This document shows positions 7,201-13,311 of a DNA stretch of 14,818 nucleotides, piece by piece. The stretch's first letter is position 1; the number at the start of each line of letters is the position of its first letter. Where the stretch lies: NCBI GenBank assembly GCA_964588665.1, contig CAZPQQ010000077.1, positions 1-14,818 of the forward strand, given 5' to 3'. A program made the position numbers and the translations under genes. The notes below the pieces were generated by a model. The model had not been told where the DNA came from and ran no database searches. It worked only from the letters and a program-made list of their open reading frames with translations. The stretch comes from UBA2160 sp964588665 (GTDB taxonomy: Bacteria > Chloroflexota > Dehalococcoidia > Lucifugimonadales > UBA1123).

Positions 7201-8364
7201 ATGAAGATCACAGCGATCGAGACCTTCCTGGTGCGCAAGCTGGGCCCAGCCCCGTGGATATTCTGCGCCATCCGGACGGATGAAGGCATCACCGGATACT
7301 CGGAGTTTGGCCAGGGCGCCCAGTACAAGGGCATGGTTGGCCTGGTCGAGAACCTGGGCAGCGCTCTAATCGGCGAAGACCCCAGGCCGGTGGACAAGCT
7401 GTACATGGACATGTACCGTCGCTCCCGCGCCGAATCGGGCGGCGCAACCGCCATGGCGATCGCCGGAATCGAGCTCGCGTTGTGGGACATCAAAGGTAAG
7501 TCCCACGGAGTTCCCGTTTACAGGCTCGTCGGCGGACCGTTCCGCGACAAGCAGCGCGTGTACTGGTCACACCTCGCCACGTATCGGACCCGCAGCGCTG
7601 AACTGATGGGCAAGCCCAAGCTCCGAACCATGGAAGACGTGGCCAACTGCGCTCGCGAAGCGGTCGACGCGGGGTACACGGCCTTCAAAACGAACATCGT
7701 GTTTCCGGGCGAAAACGCGGCCGGCATCTCGCGAATGGGTGGGACCGACGACCAGAACGCCCCAACCGACTTAGTGCGGCACGCCGCCGAGCAGATCGGG
7801 GCGATGCGCCAGGCCGTTGGTCCAGACATCGACATCTGCCTGGACATCAACTACAACTTCAAGACCCAAGGCGCAATCGCGATCGGGAGAGCGTTGGAGC
7901 GATTCGACCTGTTCTGGCTTGAGATCGACAACCAGGACCCGGAGGCGTTAGCACAGCTCAAGTCGTCGATACGAACGCCCATTTGCTCGGGCGAGCAGCT
8001 ACTCGGGTTGCGCCAGTACATGCCGTACTTCAGGCGTCACGCGATGGATACGGTCAAAATCGACGTCCAGTGGCAGGGATTCTCGCAGGCGAAGAAAGTC
8101 GCTGAGTTGGCAGAAGTGTACGAGCTCAACATCGCTCCCCACAACCACAACTCGCAACTGTCCAGCTTCCAAAGCCTAAATCTCGCCGCGTCGGTCTCCA
8201 ACGTCCGAATCATGGAGAGCGACGTGGACTCGGCCCCGTGGCGCGACGAGATCACCACAGCGGTCCCCGAGATCAAAGACGGATACATGACCATCCCAAC
8301 CGGCCTCGGATGGGGCTGCGACCTGGACGAAGCAGCCGCGAAGAAGTACGCGTTCGTAGGCTAG
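7201..8364 (+). CDS. Enolase-superfamily enzyme, mandelate racemase/muconate lactonizing type (paralogue 2)
   Basis: 387 residues, colinear with the preceding gene and, by eye, about half or more identical, with runs such as DKQRVYWSHLA and ASVSNVRIMESD shared exactly. All catalytic positions are kept: Lys163, Asp215, Glu241, Glu265, Asp288, His314, Glu339. Differences cluster in the N-terminal specificity loop (KLGPAPWIF against GGRRPWLYS), in about 130-145, and after the catalytic histidine (HNHNSQ against HNPASE). These are the places where substrate preference is set in this superfamily, so the two copies probably handle related but different acid sugars. GAAAGG at 7184-7189 is the ribosome site. 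The gene is likely co-transcribed with paralogue 1. No classical terminator follows; the hairpin repeat downstream may serve. Confidence 0.9.
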   Translation: MKITAIETFLVRKLGPAPWIFCAIRTDEGITGYSEFGQGAQYKGMVGLVENLGSALIGEDPRPVDKLYMDMYRRSRAESGGATAMAIAGIELALWDIKGKSHGVPVYRLVGGPFRDKQRVYWSHLATYRTRSAELMGKPKLRTMEDVANCAREAVDAGYTAFKTNIVFPGENAAGISRMGGTDDQNAPTDLVRHAAEQIGAMRQAVGPDIDICLDINYNFKTQGAIAIGRALERFDLFWLEIDNQDPEALAQLKSSIRTPICSGEQLLGLRQYMPYFRRHAMDTVKIDVQWQGFSQAKKVAELAEVYELNIAPHNHNSQLSSFQSLNLAASVSNVRIMESDVDSAPWRDEITTAVPEIKDGYMTIPTGLGWGCDLDEAAAKKYAFVG

Positions 8365-8424
8365 CGGGCGGCGTGTGTTAGTGTCTTGAGTCAGAAGTTC
8401 GCTCATCAATCGGAGGATGGCCGG

Positions 8425-8518
8425 CGGCCTTTCGACAGGCTCAGAGCCGGACCTGAGCTTGCCAAAGGGTCGAACGGAGTGGTGAGTTTTCCCGTTCGTG
8501 GTGAGCCTGTCGAACCAC
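8425..8518. repeat. Hairpin-rich intergenic repeat with TTCGACAGGCTCA cores
   Basis: The 13-base core TTCGACAGGCTCA at 8431-8443 recurs as an exact reverse complement at 8502-8514 and as a degenerate reverse complement at 8454-8466 (three changes). Arms 8425-8444 and 8453-8472 pair at 15 of 20 positions around an eight-base loop. CGAACGG (8471-8477) and CCGTTCG (8492-8498) pair perfectly, and GTGGT/ACCAC (8498-8518) closes a third hairpin. I recall similar TTCGACAGGCTCA-type repeats dispersed in several bacterial phyla. It sits between the convergent paralogue 2 and SDR genes and could act in both directions as a transcript end. Confidence 0.75.
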
Positions 8519-8614
8519 AGTGCCGCTCAAGCACACGACTCGATTTGCCCAACGAACTTGCGATTCAGGACGCCAGCATTTGTGCGCACTGGAGAGGCGG
8601 ATGTCTGCCGGCGC

Positions 8615-9370
8615 CTACCTGCCGCCGTTGACCGACAGTGTTTGCCCCGTGACGTACGACGCCATATCCGACACCAGGAACACCACCGCATTTGCGATGT
8701 CCTCGGGCTGCCCCAAGCGTCTCAGAGGTATGCTCTCGACCAGCCGTTGCTGGCGTTCGTCGCCCATTGCGTGCCACTGCGCCTCGGAATCGGGGTTCGA
8801 ACGCACGAGTCCCGGCGCGACGCTGTTCACGGTGATGCCGTGCGGACCGAGCTAATGTGCGAGCTGTCGCACCAGCCCAATCTGACCAGCCTTCGCCGAG
8901 CCATAGGCCTGAATGCCGGTCAAGCTGACGCCCAGTCCCGCGCCGCTGGAGATCACCAGGATTCGTCCTCCGCCCGCGGCTTTCATTCCGGGGACTACTG
9001 CCTGAGCGCTCAGGAAGGCGCCCTTGAGACTGACCTCGTAAATCGAATGCCATTGCTCCTCGGTCACATCCTCGACGGGCTGACCGACCTGCCCGCGAAC
9101 GCCTCCGGCAACGCAAACGAGTATGTCCACACGCCCGGAGTCTGCGGACGCCTCCGCCGCCAACGAAGCCAATTGGCTCTTGTCGGTCACGTCAACGACC
9201 CTCCGAACAATGCGCCCGTCCCCTGCCGGAGGTTCTGCCGGATCCACCTCGATGATGTCGCTCGCCCAAACTGTAGCGCCGCGAGATGCCAATCCGTGCG
9301 TGATCGCATTGCCGATGCCGTGCGCCGCGCCCGTAACGATCACTGTGGCGCCGGTGAAGTCGATGTTCAT
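8615..9370 (-). pseudogene. Short-chain dehydrogenase/reductase with an internal TAG stop
   Basis: The full frame is a classical SDR of 251 codons. TGAAHGIG (13-20) is the nucleotide loop, Asp38 after the second strand points to NAD preference, and Ser141-Ser142, Tyr156 and Lys160 (YGSAK) form the catalytic set. NSVAPGLV and the C-terminal GQTLSVNGG are canonical. Codon 173 (bases 8852-8854) is TAG where the family usually has Glu in an AxELGPHGI context, so one GAG-to-TAG change explains it. The reading frame is unchanged on both sides. The start MNIDF has AGAAGGA six bases upstream; a TTG six codons earlier is less likely. A truncated product would keep the catalytic residues but lose the final helices and substrate lid. 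It could be a recent pseudogene or a base-calling error. It probably oxidised a sugar or sugar acid beside the enolase-superfamily enzymes. Confidence 0.85.
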
Positions 9371-9811
9371 GTGAAGTCCTTCTGCCAAGTTATGGTTGGT
9401 CCATCCTGATCGTCTGTGCCAATATACTCACCGGCGTCCCAGGATATCACCAACCCATACCAGTCCGATGGTCCGAGGATTGCCTTCGGCATCATCGACG
9501 TGCTTCGACCATACGTGGAGACGTTTGATCGCAACGGATGGGCGAGGTTCATCAGCAGTGTCGGGGCGATTCCGGCGCCGGGACAATGCCGGCCGGTCTT
9601 CGATGACCGAACGAACAGATACTGCTGAATCGCACGGGCAGCCAGGGCAAAGCACTGGCGCAATCTTGGATTGACGCTGGGCCAGACACTGGCTACCATT
9701 AGCCATCGATGGCGGTCACACTGTGGCAATCGTCACCGTGTATCATTCCCGGTATTTGACTGATCGTAACCGGGTGTATGGCGCAACCCACATAGGTCAA
9801 CAAATTAACGG
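9371..9811. other. Intergenic stretch without a recognisable gene
   Basis: About 440 bases between the SDR start and the DUF4160 gene. Short open frames exist on both strands (for example plus 9416-9628 and minus 9428-9706), but none shows a family motif or a good ribosome site. On the minus strand, TATATT (9426-9421) with TGATAT 17 bases upstream (9449-9444) could be the SDR promoter; the match is weak. The right end holds the inverted repeat 9748-9774. Confidence 0.4.
9748..9774. promoter_or_regulatory. Inverted repeat, candidate operator of the DUF4160/DUF2442 pair
   Basis: CCCGGT (9748-9753) and ACCGGG (9769-9774) are perfect inverted arms around 15 bases that include TTGACT, a possible -35 hexamer. 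The site lies 38 bases before the DUF4160 start. Toxin-antitoxin operons are commonly autorepressed at such palindromes. No strong -10 follows at normal spacing, so the promoter itself is uncertain. Confidence 0.35.
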
Positions 9812-10048
9812 ATGCCTACGATCCTACGAATTGGTCCTTATCGGTTCTTCTTCTACTCCGGGGATCGAGACGAAGCCGAGCACATCCACATAGAACGAGA
9901 TGAGCATGCGGCAAGGTTCTGGATGTCCCCGGTTCGGTTGGACCGAAGCGGCGGTTTCGGCAGATCAGAATTGAATCGAATCCAAATACTTGTCGAGGAG
10001 CGTGAAACCGCGCTGCTGGAGGCTTGGCATGACTTCTTCCAGAATTGA
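9812..10048 (+). CDS. DUF4160 small protein, putative toxin-antitoxin component
   Basis: 78 residues, the full normal length for DUF4160. The hallmark blocks are all present: MPTILRIGPYRFFFYSGD at the N-terminus, EAEHIHIERDEHAARFWM in the middle (His-x-His-x-Glu-Arg-Asp), and ELNRIQILVEERETALLEAW followed by a final HDFF. The biochemical activity of DUF4160 is unknown to me. The family is nearly always encoded beside DUF2442 proteins and is predicted to form a toxin-antitoxin-like module with them. Here the DUF2442 start codon lies inside this gene (20-base overlap), which implies translational coupling. No strong Shine-Dalgarno precedes the ATG. The pair interrupts a region of SDR gene copies, which suggests mobility. 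Confidence 0.85.
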   Translation: MPTILRIGPYRFFFYSGDRDEAEHIHIERDEHAARFWMSPVRLDRSGGFGRSELNRIQILVEERETALLEAWHDFFQN

Positions 10049-10334
10049 ACTCCATGTCCCGAACGCAATCGGCGTGGACGTTACAGACGACGCCCTGACC
10101 GTAGAGTTGAGCGACGGCAGAGCCATTTCGGTTCCGCTTGCCTGGTATCCTCGGATCTTGCATGCCACACCGGCGGAGCGTGTAAATTGGCGGTTCATCG
10201 AAAATGGCGTGGGCATTCACTGGGTTGATCTCGACGAGGACATCGGCGTCGAAGATTTGCTAAGTGGCTGTCATTCCCGTGAAAGTCAGGCGTCTCTCAA
10301 ACGGTGGCTGGAAACGAGGCCAGCCCGCGGGTGA
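10029..10334 (+). CDS. DUF2442 protein, partner of DUF4160
   Basis: 101 residues from the ATG at 10029; an open frame extends 13 codons upstream, but the MTSSRIELHVPNAIGVDVT start matches the family. Conserved features: DVTDDALTVELSDGRAISVPLAWYPRL-like strands (here ending YPRILHATPAER), the block WRFIENGVGIHWVDLDEDI, and the short C-terminal helix ending SLKRWLE. DUF2442 proteins are small, probably antitoxin-like and often DNA-associated; direct proof is lacking. The last residues after RWLE (TRPARG) fall in sequence that, read on the other strand, resembles an SDR gene, so the natural C-terminus may have been altered at an insertion junction. Function is inferred from the pairing with DUF4160. 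Confidence 0.82.
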   Translation: MTSSRIELHVPNAIGVDVTDDALTVELSDGRAISVPLAWYPRILHATPAERVNWRFIENGVGIHWVDLDEDIGVEDLLSGCHSRESQASLKRWLETRPARG

Positions 10335-10402
10335 CGGTTTGCCCGATCCCCTGCGCCGTGCGCCATCACGATTGCCTTGGCGCCGGTGAAGTCGATGTTC
10401 AA
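10303..10402 (-). pseudogene. Remnant of a second SDR gene (first ~33 codons)
   Basis: Read on the minus strand from 10402, it encodes LNIDFTGAKAIV, nearly the same as MNIDFTGATVIV of the SDR at 9370. After a net one-base shift it continues AQGIGQTVTRGLASF, matching AHGIGNAITHGLASR. The start codon is TTG instead of ATG and the frame is broken. Homology fades at about 10303, exactly where the DUF2442 gene ends on the opposite strand. It is thus the 5' piece of an SDR paralogue whose remainder was lost or replaced. It is distant enough at the DNA level to be an old paralogue, not a fresh duplication. Confidence 0.7.
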
Positions 10403-10567
10403 GTCAGAATTTCGTCCGTCAACGTCAACGAATGTCGGGCTTTTGGAAGCTCCTTGTTCGATGTGGGGAATATCGACTGGCCCAACACTTGATTGAATAT
10501 CGTCGATCGTGAACCACGCAACGTGAACGCAGGAGACTTCGAACCACCCAACAAAAGGAGAACAATT

Positions 10568-11182
10568 ATGTCCGCAGAAAGCCGTATGTCGATGCCGCTC
10601 GGGGAAGCCATATTCTCTCAACGGGCGATCCGGCGTCTGAAGACCGACCCGATCCCGGAGGCTGACCTTCACGATATCCTCGAAGCAGCGACCAGGGCGC
10701 CTAGCGGAGGCAACGGTCAGCCATGGCATTTCGTCGTGGTGAGAGATGCTGGGCTTCGCGAGCAGTTCGGTCCCCTCTACCGCGAGGCGTGGTGGGCGAA
10801 AAGGCGAGATTCGGGATACCACACTCCGGAGGATCTTCCGCCGGAGTACAAACAAGCGGCAAAGTTGGCTGACATTATCGGGGAGGCTCCGGTCATCGTT
10901 CTGTTGTGCGCCATGGCCAAAGGGCCCGGGCCGACGGGGTCGGTGATACCCGCGGCTCAAAACCTGCTGCTGGCGGCGCGCGCATTGGGCATCGGCGGCA
11001 CTATCACCACGCTTCACTCTGTGGTAGAAGAACGGGTCCACGCGCTGTTCCGCATACCTGAAACGGCGCAGATCGTCTACTGCCTACCCCTGGGATATCC
11101 TCAAGGGCGCTTCGGTCCGGCCCAACGGAAGCCGCTCTCAGAAGTCTGCTCATGGGACCACTGGGGCAATGCCTTCAGTTAA
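10568..11182 (+). CDS. Nitroreductase-family flavoprotein
   Basis: 204 residues of the FMN-dependent nitroreductase fold, which reduces nitro groups, quinones or other electrophiles using NAD(P)H. SQRAIRRL (17-24) supplies the phosphate-binding arginine. APSGGNGQPWHFVVV (44-58) is the hallmark FMN loop. PAAQNLLLAARALGIGG (128-144) is the dimer helix and second FMN contact. YCLPLGYP (171-178) precedes the C-terminal tail. AAAGGAG (10554-10560), seven bases before the ATG, decides the start; an in-frame ATG 25 codons earlier lacks a ribosome site. The gene is single, with SDR debris before it and a ribbon-helix-helix gene after it. No substrate can be assigned; the family also includes dehalogenases and enzymes of cofactor metabolism. 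Confidence 0.9.
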   Translation: MSAESRMSMPLGEAIFSQRAIRRLKTDPIPEADLHDILEAATRAPSGGNGQPWHFVVVRDAGLREQFGPLYREAWWAKRRDSGYHTPEDLPPEYKQAAKLADIIGEAPVIVLLCAMAKGPGPTGSVIPAAQNLLLAARALGIGGTITTLHSVVEERVHALFRIPETAQIVYCLPLGYPQGRFGPAQRKPLSEVCSWDHWGNAFS

Positions 11183-11268
11183 CCCTTGGCGTCCGTCCCG
11201 CGCTTCGAATGGCAGAGCAGGACGAGAGTGGCTGTCGCCGCTGGACTCACAGGGAGAGACAACGGTAC

Positions 11269-11285
11269 GGGAGGCAACCATGTAG
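11269..11285 (+). promoter_or_regulatory. Start-stop minimal ORF (ATG TAG) with strong Shine-Dalgarno
   Basis: GGGAGG (11269-11274) stands five bases before ATG (11280-11282), which is followed at once by TAG (11283-11285). The frame then stays open through the ribbon-helix-helix gene: Gln-Pro-Glu-Tyr-Pro-Pro-His-Thr-Asp-Glu leads to Met at 11316. Either codon 2 of that gene mutated to a stop, or this is a genuine start-stop that loads and releases ribosomes just upstream of the next usable ATG. Confidence 0.5.
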
Positions 11286-11315
11286 CAACCAGAGTACCCG
11301 CCGCACACCGATGAA

Positions 11316-11546
11316 ATGGCAGCGCTGGCCCAATTCTTCGATCATGCAGACACTACTCAGCTTGAAGGCCTTGAGGAGGTTCCCGGGGTCCCAGAGCGGA
11401 ATTTGGGCAGCGTGAGCCTGAGGTTGCCCCGTCATGATGTCGAGGCGCTCAAGCGAGTCGCAGCCCAGGAAGGTCTGGCGCCCCGCACGTTCATGCGATG
11501 GGTGTTGCACCGGTTCGTGCGGAGCCTTGCATCCGGTAAGCAGTAG
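11316..11546 (+). CDS. CopG/BrnA-type ribbon-helix-helix antitoxin-like protein (orphan)
   Basis: 76 residues from the ATG at 11316. The C-terminal half has the ribbon-helix-helix plan: the strand NLGSVSLRLPRHD (29-41), helix one VEALKRVAAQEGL, turn APR, and helix two TFMRWVLHRFVRSLA. This matches CopG-type antitoxins that pair with BrnT or similar RNase toxins. The N-terminal half (MAALAQFFDHADTTQLEGLE) is the acidic, toxin-binding type of segment. The original start was probably at 11280, but a TAG now occupies the next codon, so translation must restart here; no clear Shine-Dalgarno directly precedes 11316. No intact toxin gene lies on either side. Just upstream, the phrase RRWTHRERQRY (11236-11268) recalls the C-terminus of BrnT, so a deleted toxin is possible but unproven. 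Confidence 0.6.
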   Translation: MAALAQFFDHADTTQLEGLEEVPGVPERNLGSVSLRLPRHDVEALKRVAAQEGLAPRTFMRWVLHRFVRSLASGKQ

Positions 11547-11724
11547 CTCATCCTTACAGGTGGGACCCGATCTGCTTGAACGATGCCAAAACAGATCAGC
11601 GTATGGCTGTGCATGCTGCAAAGAGGCGCAGCCCCCAAATCGCTATCGCGGTGGCCCGCCAGGGTGAATGGCGACGAGGGTGCTCGGGGCGAAATTCTCC
11701 GCCAAACCGCGTGACCTCCGCTTG

Positions 11725-11753
11725 TTGAACATCGCCCTCTTTCGATGTATATT
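11725..11753 (+). promoter_or_regulatory. Sigma70-type promoter of the third enolase-superfamily gene
   Basis: TTGAAC (11725-11730), a 17-base spacer and TATATT (11748-11753) match the consensus at five of six positions each. Transcription should begin near 11760 and leave a leader of about 45 bases before the ATG at 11805. Confidence 0.6.
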
Positions 11754-11804
11754 CGCCAACGACTGCTGTACTCAGACAACAACAACGGCGAAAGGACACC
11801 CTTC

Positions 11805-12905
11805 ATGAAGATAACCAACGTCAAAGTCGACATGTTCAACTGGAAGTCGGAGGGCTGGGCGGTGGGCGGACGAATGACGTTCGGCGACACCCGGCAGCTC
11901 GGCATCGTCACCGTCGAGACCGACGGCGGGGTTAGCGGCAACGCTTTCCTCGGATCGTCGCGGATGGGCGCGGACCATTTCGTGACAGGCCTCATCGAGT
12001 TCATCAAGCCCATGGTGATGGGTCGTAACCCGCAAGACATCGGCGCCATCTGGTGGGACATGTGGAAGATGAACCGCTCGGTCTGGACGCACGTGATCGG
12101 CGCCATCGACATTTGCCTGTGGGACATCAACGGTAAGATCGCCGGTCAGCCCATCCACAGGCTCCTCGGGACGTGCAAGGAATCGGTTCCCGTCTACTCC
12201 AGCACCGCCTTCCACGCGACCAAAGAGGAGTACGCCGAGGAGGCGATCAGCTTCAAGGAGGCCGGATGGGAGGCCCACAAGATCCATCCGCACGGCGACC
12301 CCAAGTTCGACATCGAGATCTCCCAGGCGGTGCGTGAGGCGGTCGGCGACGACATGAAGCTCATGCTCGACTCGATGTGGTCGTACCAGTACGAGGACGC
12401 GATGAGGGTGGGCCGAGCCATCGAGGAGCTCGACTACTACTGGTACGAAGACCCGTTGGTGGAAGAGGACATCTACAACTACATCAAGCTCCACGAGAAG
12501 CTGGACATTCCGATCATGGCGACCGAGTATGCGCCCGGTCGCGTCTACGGCATGACTCAATGGATCACGCAGTATGCCACGGACATCCTACGCAGCGACG
12601 TCGCGGTCACCGGAGGCATCACTCCGCTGGTGAGGTTGGCACACCTGGCTGAGGGCTTCAACATGAAGTGCGAGATCCACCACGGCGGCAACTCGCTCAA
12701 CAACGTCGCGAATCTCCACGTGACGATGGCTGTCCCGAACTGCGAGTTCTTCGAGTTCTTCCCGTGCACCGGCGCCAACATGTTCGGCCTGGTTGAAGAC
12801 ATCGACATGACCGGCGGCGTGGTCCACGCCCCGACCAAGCCTGGCCTCGGCTACGAGATCGACTGGGACCTCGTCAAGCGAGAGCACACGGCGACGGTCG
12901 AGTAG
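11805..12905 (+). CDS. Enolase-superfamily enzyme, mandelate racemase-like (divergent third copy)
   Basis: 366 residues from the ATG at 11805, with AAAGGA (11791-11796) as ribosome site; an in-frame ATG 20 codons earlier coincides with the promoter region and is rejected. The capping domain (about 1-125) ends with AIDICLWDINGK. The barrel has HKIHPHGD (158-165) with Lys159-x-His161 in place of the usual Lys-x-Lys, Asp189 (LDSMW), Glu215 (WYEDP), Glu241 (ATEYAPG), Asp265 and His292-His293 (EIHHGGNS). Metal ligands are intact, so it should be active in proton abstraction from an acid-sugar carboxylate. It is only distantly related to the two tandem copies, and the run at 288-300 resembles sugar-acid dehydratases. 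It is transcribed alone, between its own promoter and a terminator. The substrate is unknown. Confidence 0.88.
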   Translation: MKITNVKVDMFNWKSEGWAVGGRMTFGDTRQLGIVTVETDGGVSGNAFLGSSRMGADHFVTGLIEFIKPMVMGRNPQDIGAIWWDMWKMNRSVWTHVIGAIDICLWDINGKIAGQPIHRLLGTCKESVPVYSSTAFHATKEEYAEEAISFKEAGWEAHKIHPHGDPKFDIEISQAVREAVGDDMKLMLDSMWSYQYEDAMRVGRAIEELDYYWYEDPLVEEDIYNYIKLHEKLDIPIMATEYAPGRVYGMTQWITQYATDILRSDVAVTGGITPLVRLAHLAEGFNMKCEIHHGGNSLNNVANLHVTMAVPNCEFFEFFPCTGANMFGLVEDIDMTGGVVHAPTKPGLGYEIDWDLVKREHTATVE

Positions 12906-12944
12906 GAGGGGTCCAGCGCAGCGGCACCAGCGACGCCCGACAAA

Positions 12945-12976
12945 CGAAGCCCGTGTTCCAGGACGCGGGTTTTGTT
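12945..12976. terminator. Rho-independent terminator after the third enolase-superfamily gene
   Basis: AAGCCCGTG (12947-12955) pairs with CGCGGGTTT (12964-12972) as nine base pairs including two G-U, around an eight-base loop, and is followed by T and GTTGTG. It lies about 40 bases after the stop codon. It stands between convergent genes (the VapB-like gene ends at 12997 on the other strand), so it may serve both; the T-tract is short. Confidence 0.55.
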
Positions 12977-12996
12977 GTGACGTGTAGATCGCCGGG

Positions 12997-13227
12997 TCAG
13001 TGCCAGCTTCGCGGGACCGGCAGGTCAATCGCCGATCGCCTTGCGGTGTCGGTGAACCCTGAGGCGCCGACCCCGAAACTCTTCGGTTTCGGACGTCGGG
13101 CGGCCACCTTATCTTCGATCGCCTCCCGAACCAACGCGGCTATCGACATCCGCCGCTCGGCAGCCACGGAGCGCACGCGTTGATGCAGGTCGTCTGGAAT
13201 GGAGATCGTGATGCGGGCCATGGGCAT
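12997..13227 (-). CDS. VapB/CopG-type ribbon-helix-helix antitoxin (orphan)
   Basis: About 76 residues. The strand MARITISIPDDL, helix HQRVRSVAAERRM and helix SIAALVREAIEDKVAAR form a textbook ribbon-helix-helix DNA-binding domain. The tail PKPKSFGVGASGFTDTARR and the ending PRSWH are the toxin-neutralising type of C-terminus seen in VapB-like antitoxins that pair with PIN-domain VapC nucleases. In such operons vapC overlaps or directly follows the antitoxin. Here only 91 bases with a terminator hairpin separate its stop from the enolase-superfamily gene on the other strand, so no VapC is present. Start choice lies between Met at 13227 and Met at 13221; neither has a strong Shine-Dalgarno. 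It is divergent from the endonuclease/phosphatase gene and might repress across the 84-base gap. Confidence 0.78.
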   Translation of the reverse strand: MPMARITISIPDDLHQRVRSVAAERRMSIAALVREAIEDKVAARRPKPKSFGVGASGFTDTARRSAIDLPVPRSWH

Positions 13228-13311
13228 CTTAATAACATCCACGACGGCGAACAGCTCTGCTCTGGACACCGACCGCACTTACGACACCCAGATAATCGGA
13301 GGCGAAAACCT

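Noticed and set aside
8498..9409. Plus-strand open frame (303 codons) opposite the SDR
   Set aside because: It survives only as the antisense of the SDR. The minus strand has canonical SDR motifs, so the long plus frame is incidental.
10493..10567. Longer N-terminus of the nitroreductase starting at 10493
   Set aside because: The strong AAAGGAG site at 10554-10560 points to the ATG at 10568, and the extra 25 residues do not resemble the family N-terminus.
8852..11285. Reassignment of TAG to a sense codon, suggested by two TAGs in otherwise open frames
   Set aside because: TAG is the ordinary terminator of the sulfatase, S49 peptidase, Lit-like, second and third enolase-superfamily and CopG-like genes in this window, so it works as a stop.
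12941..12997. A VapC toxin gene downstream of the VapB-like antitoxin
   Set aside because: Only 91 bases lie between the antitoxin stop and the enolase-superfamily gene on the other strand, occupied by a terminator hairpin; no coding space exists.
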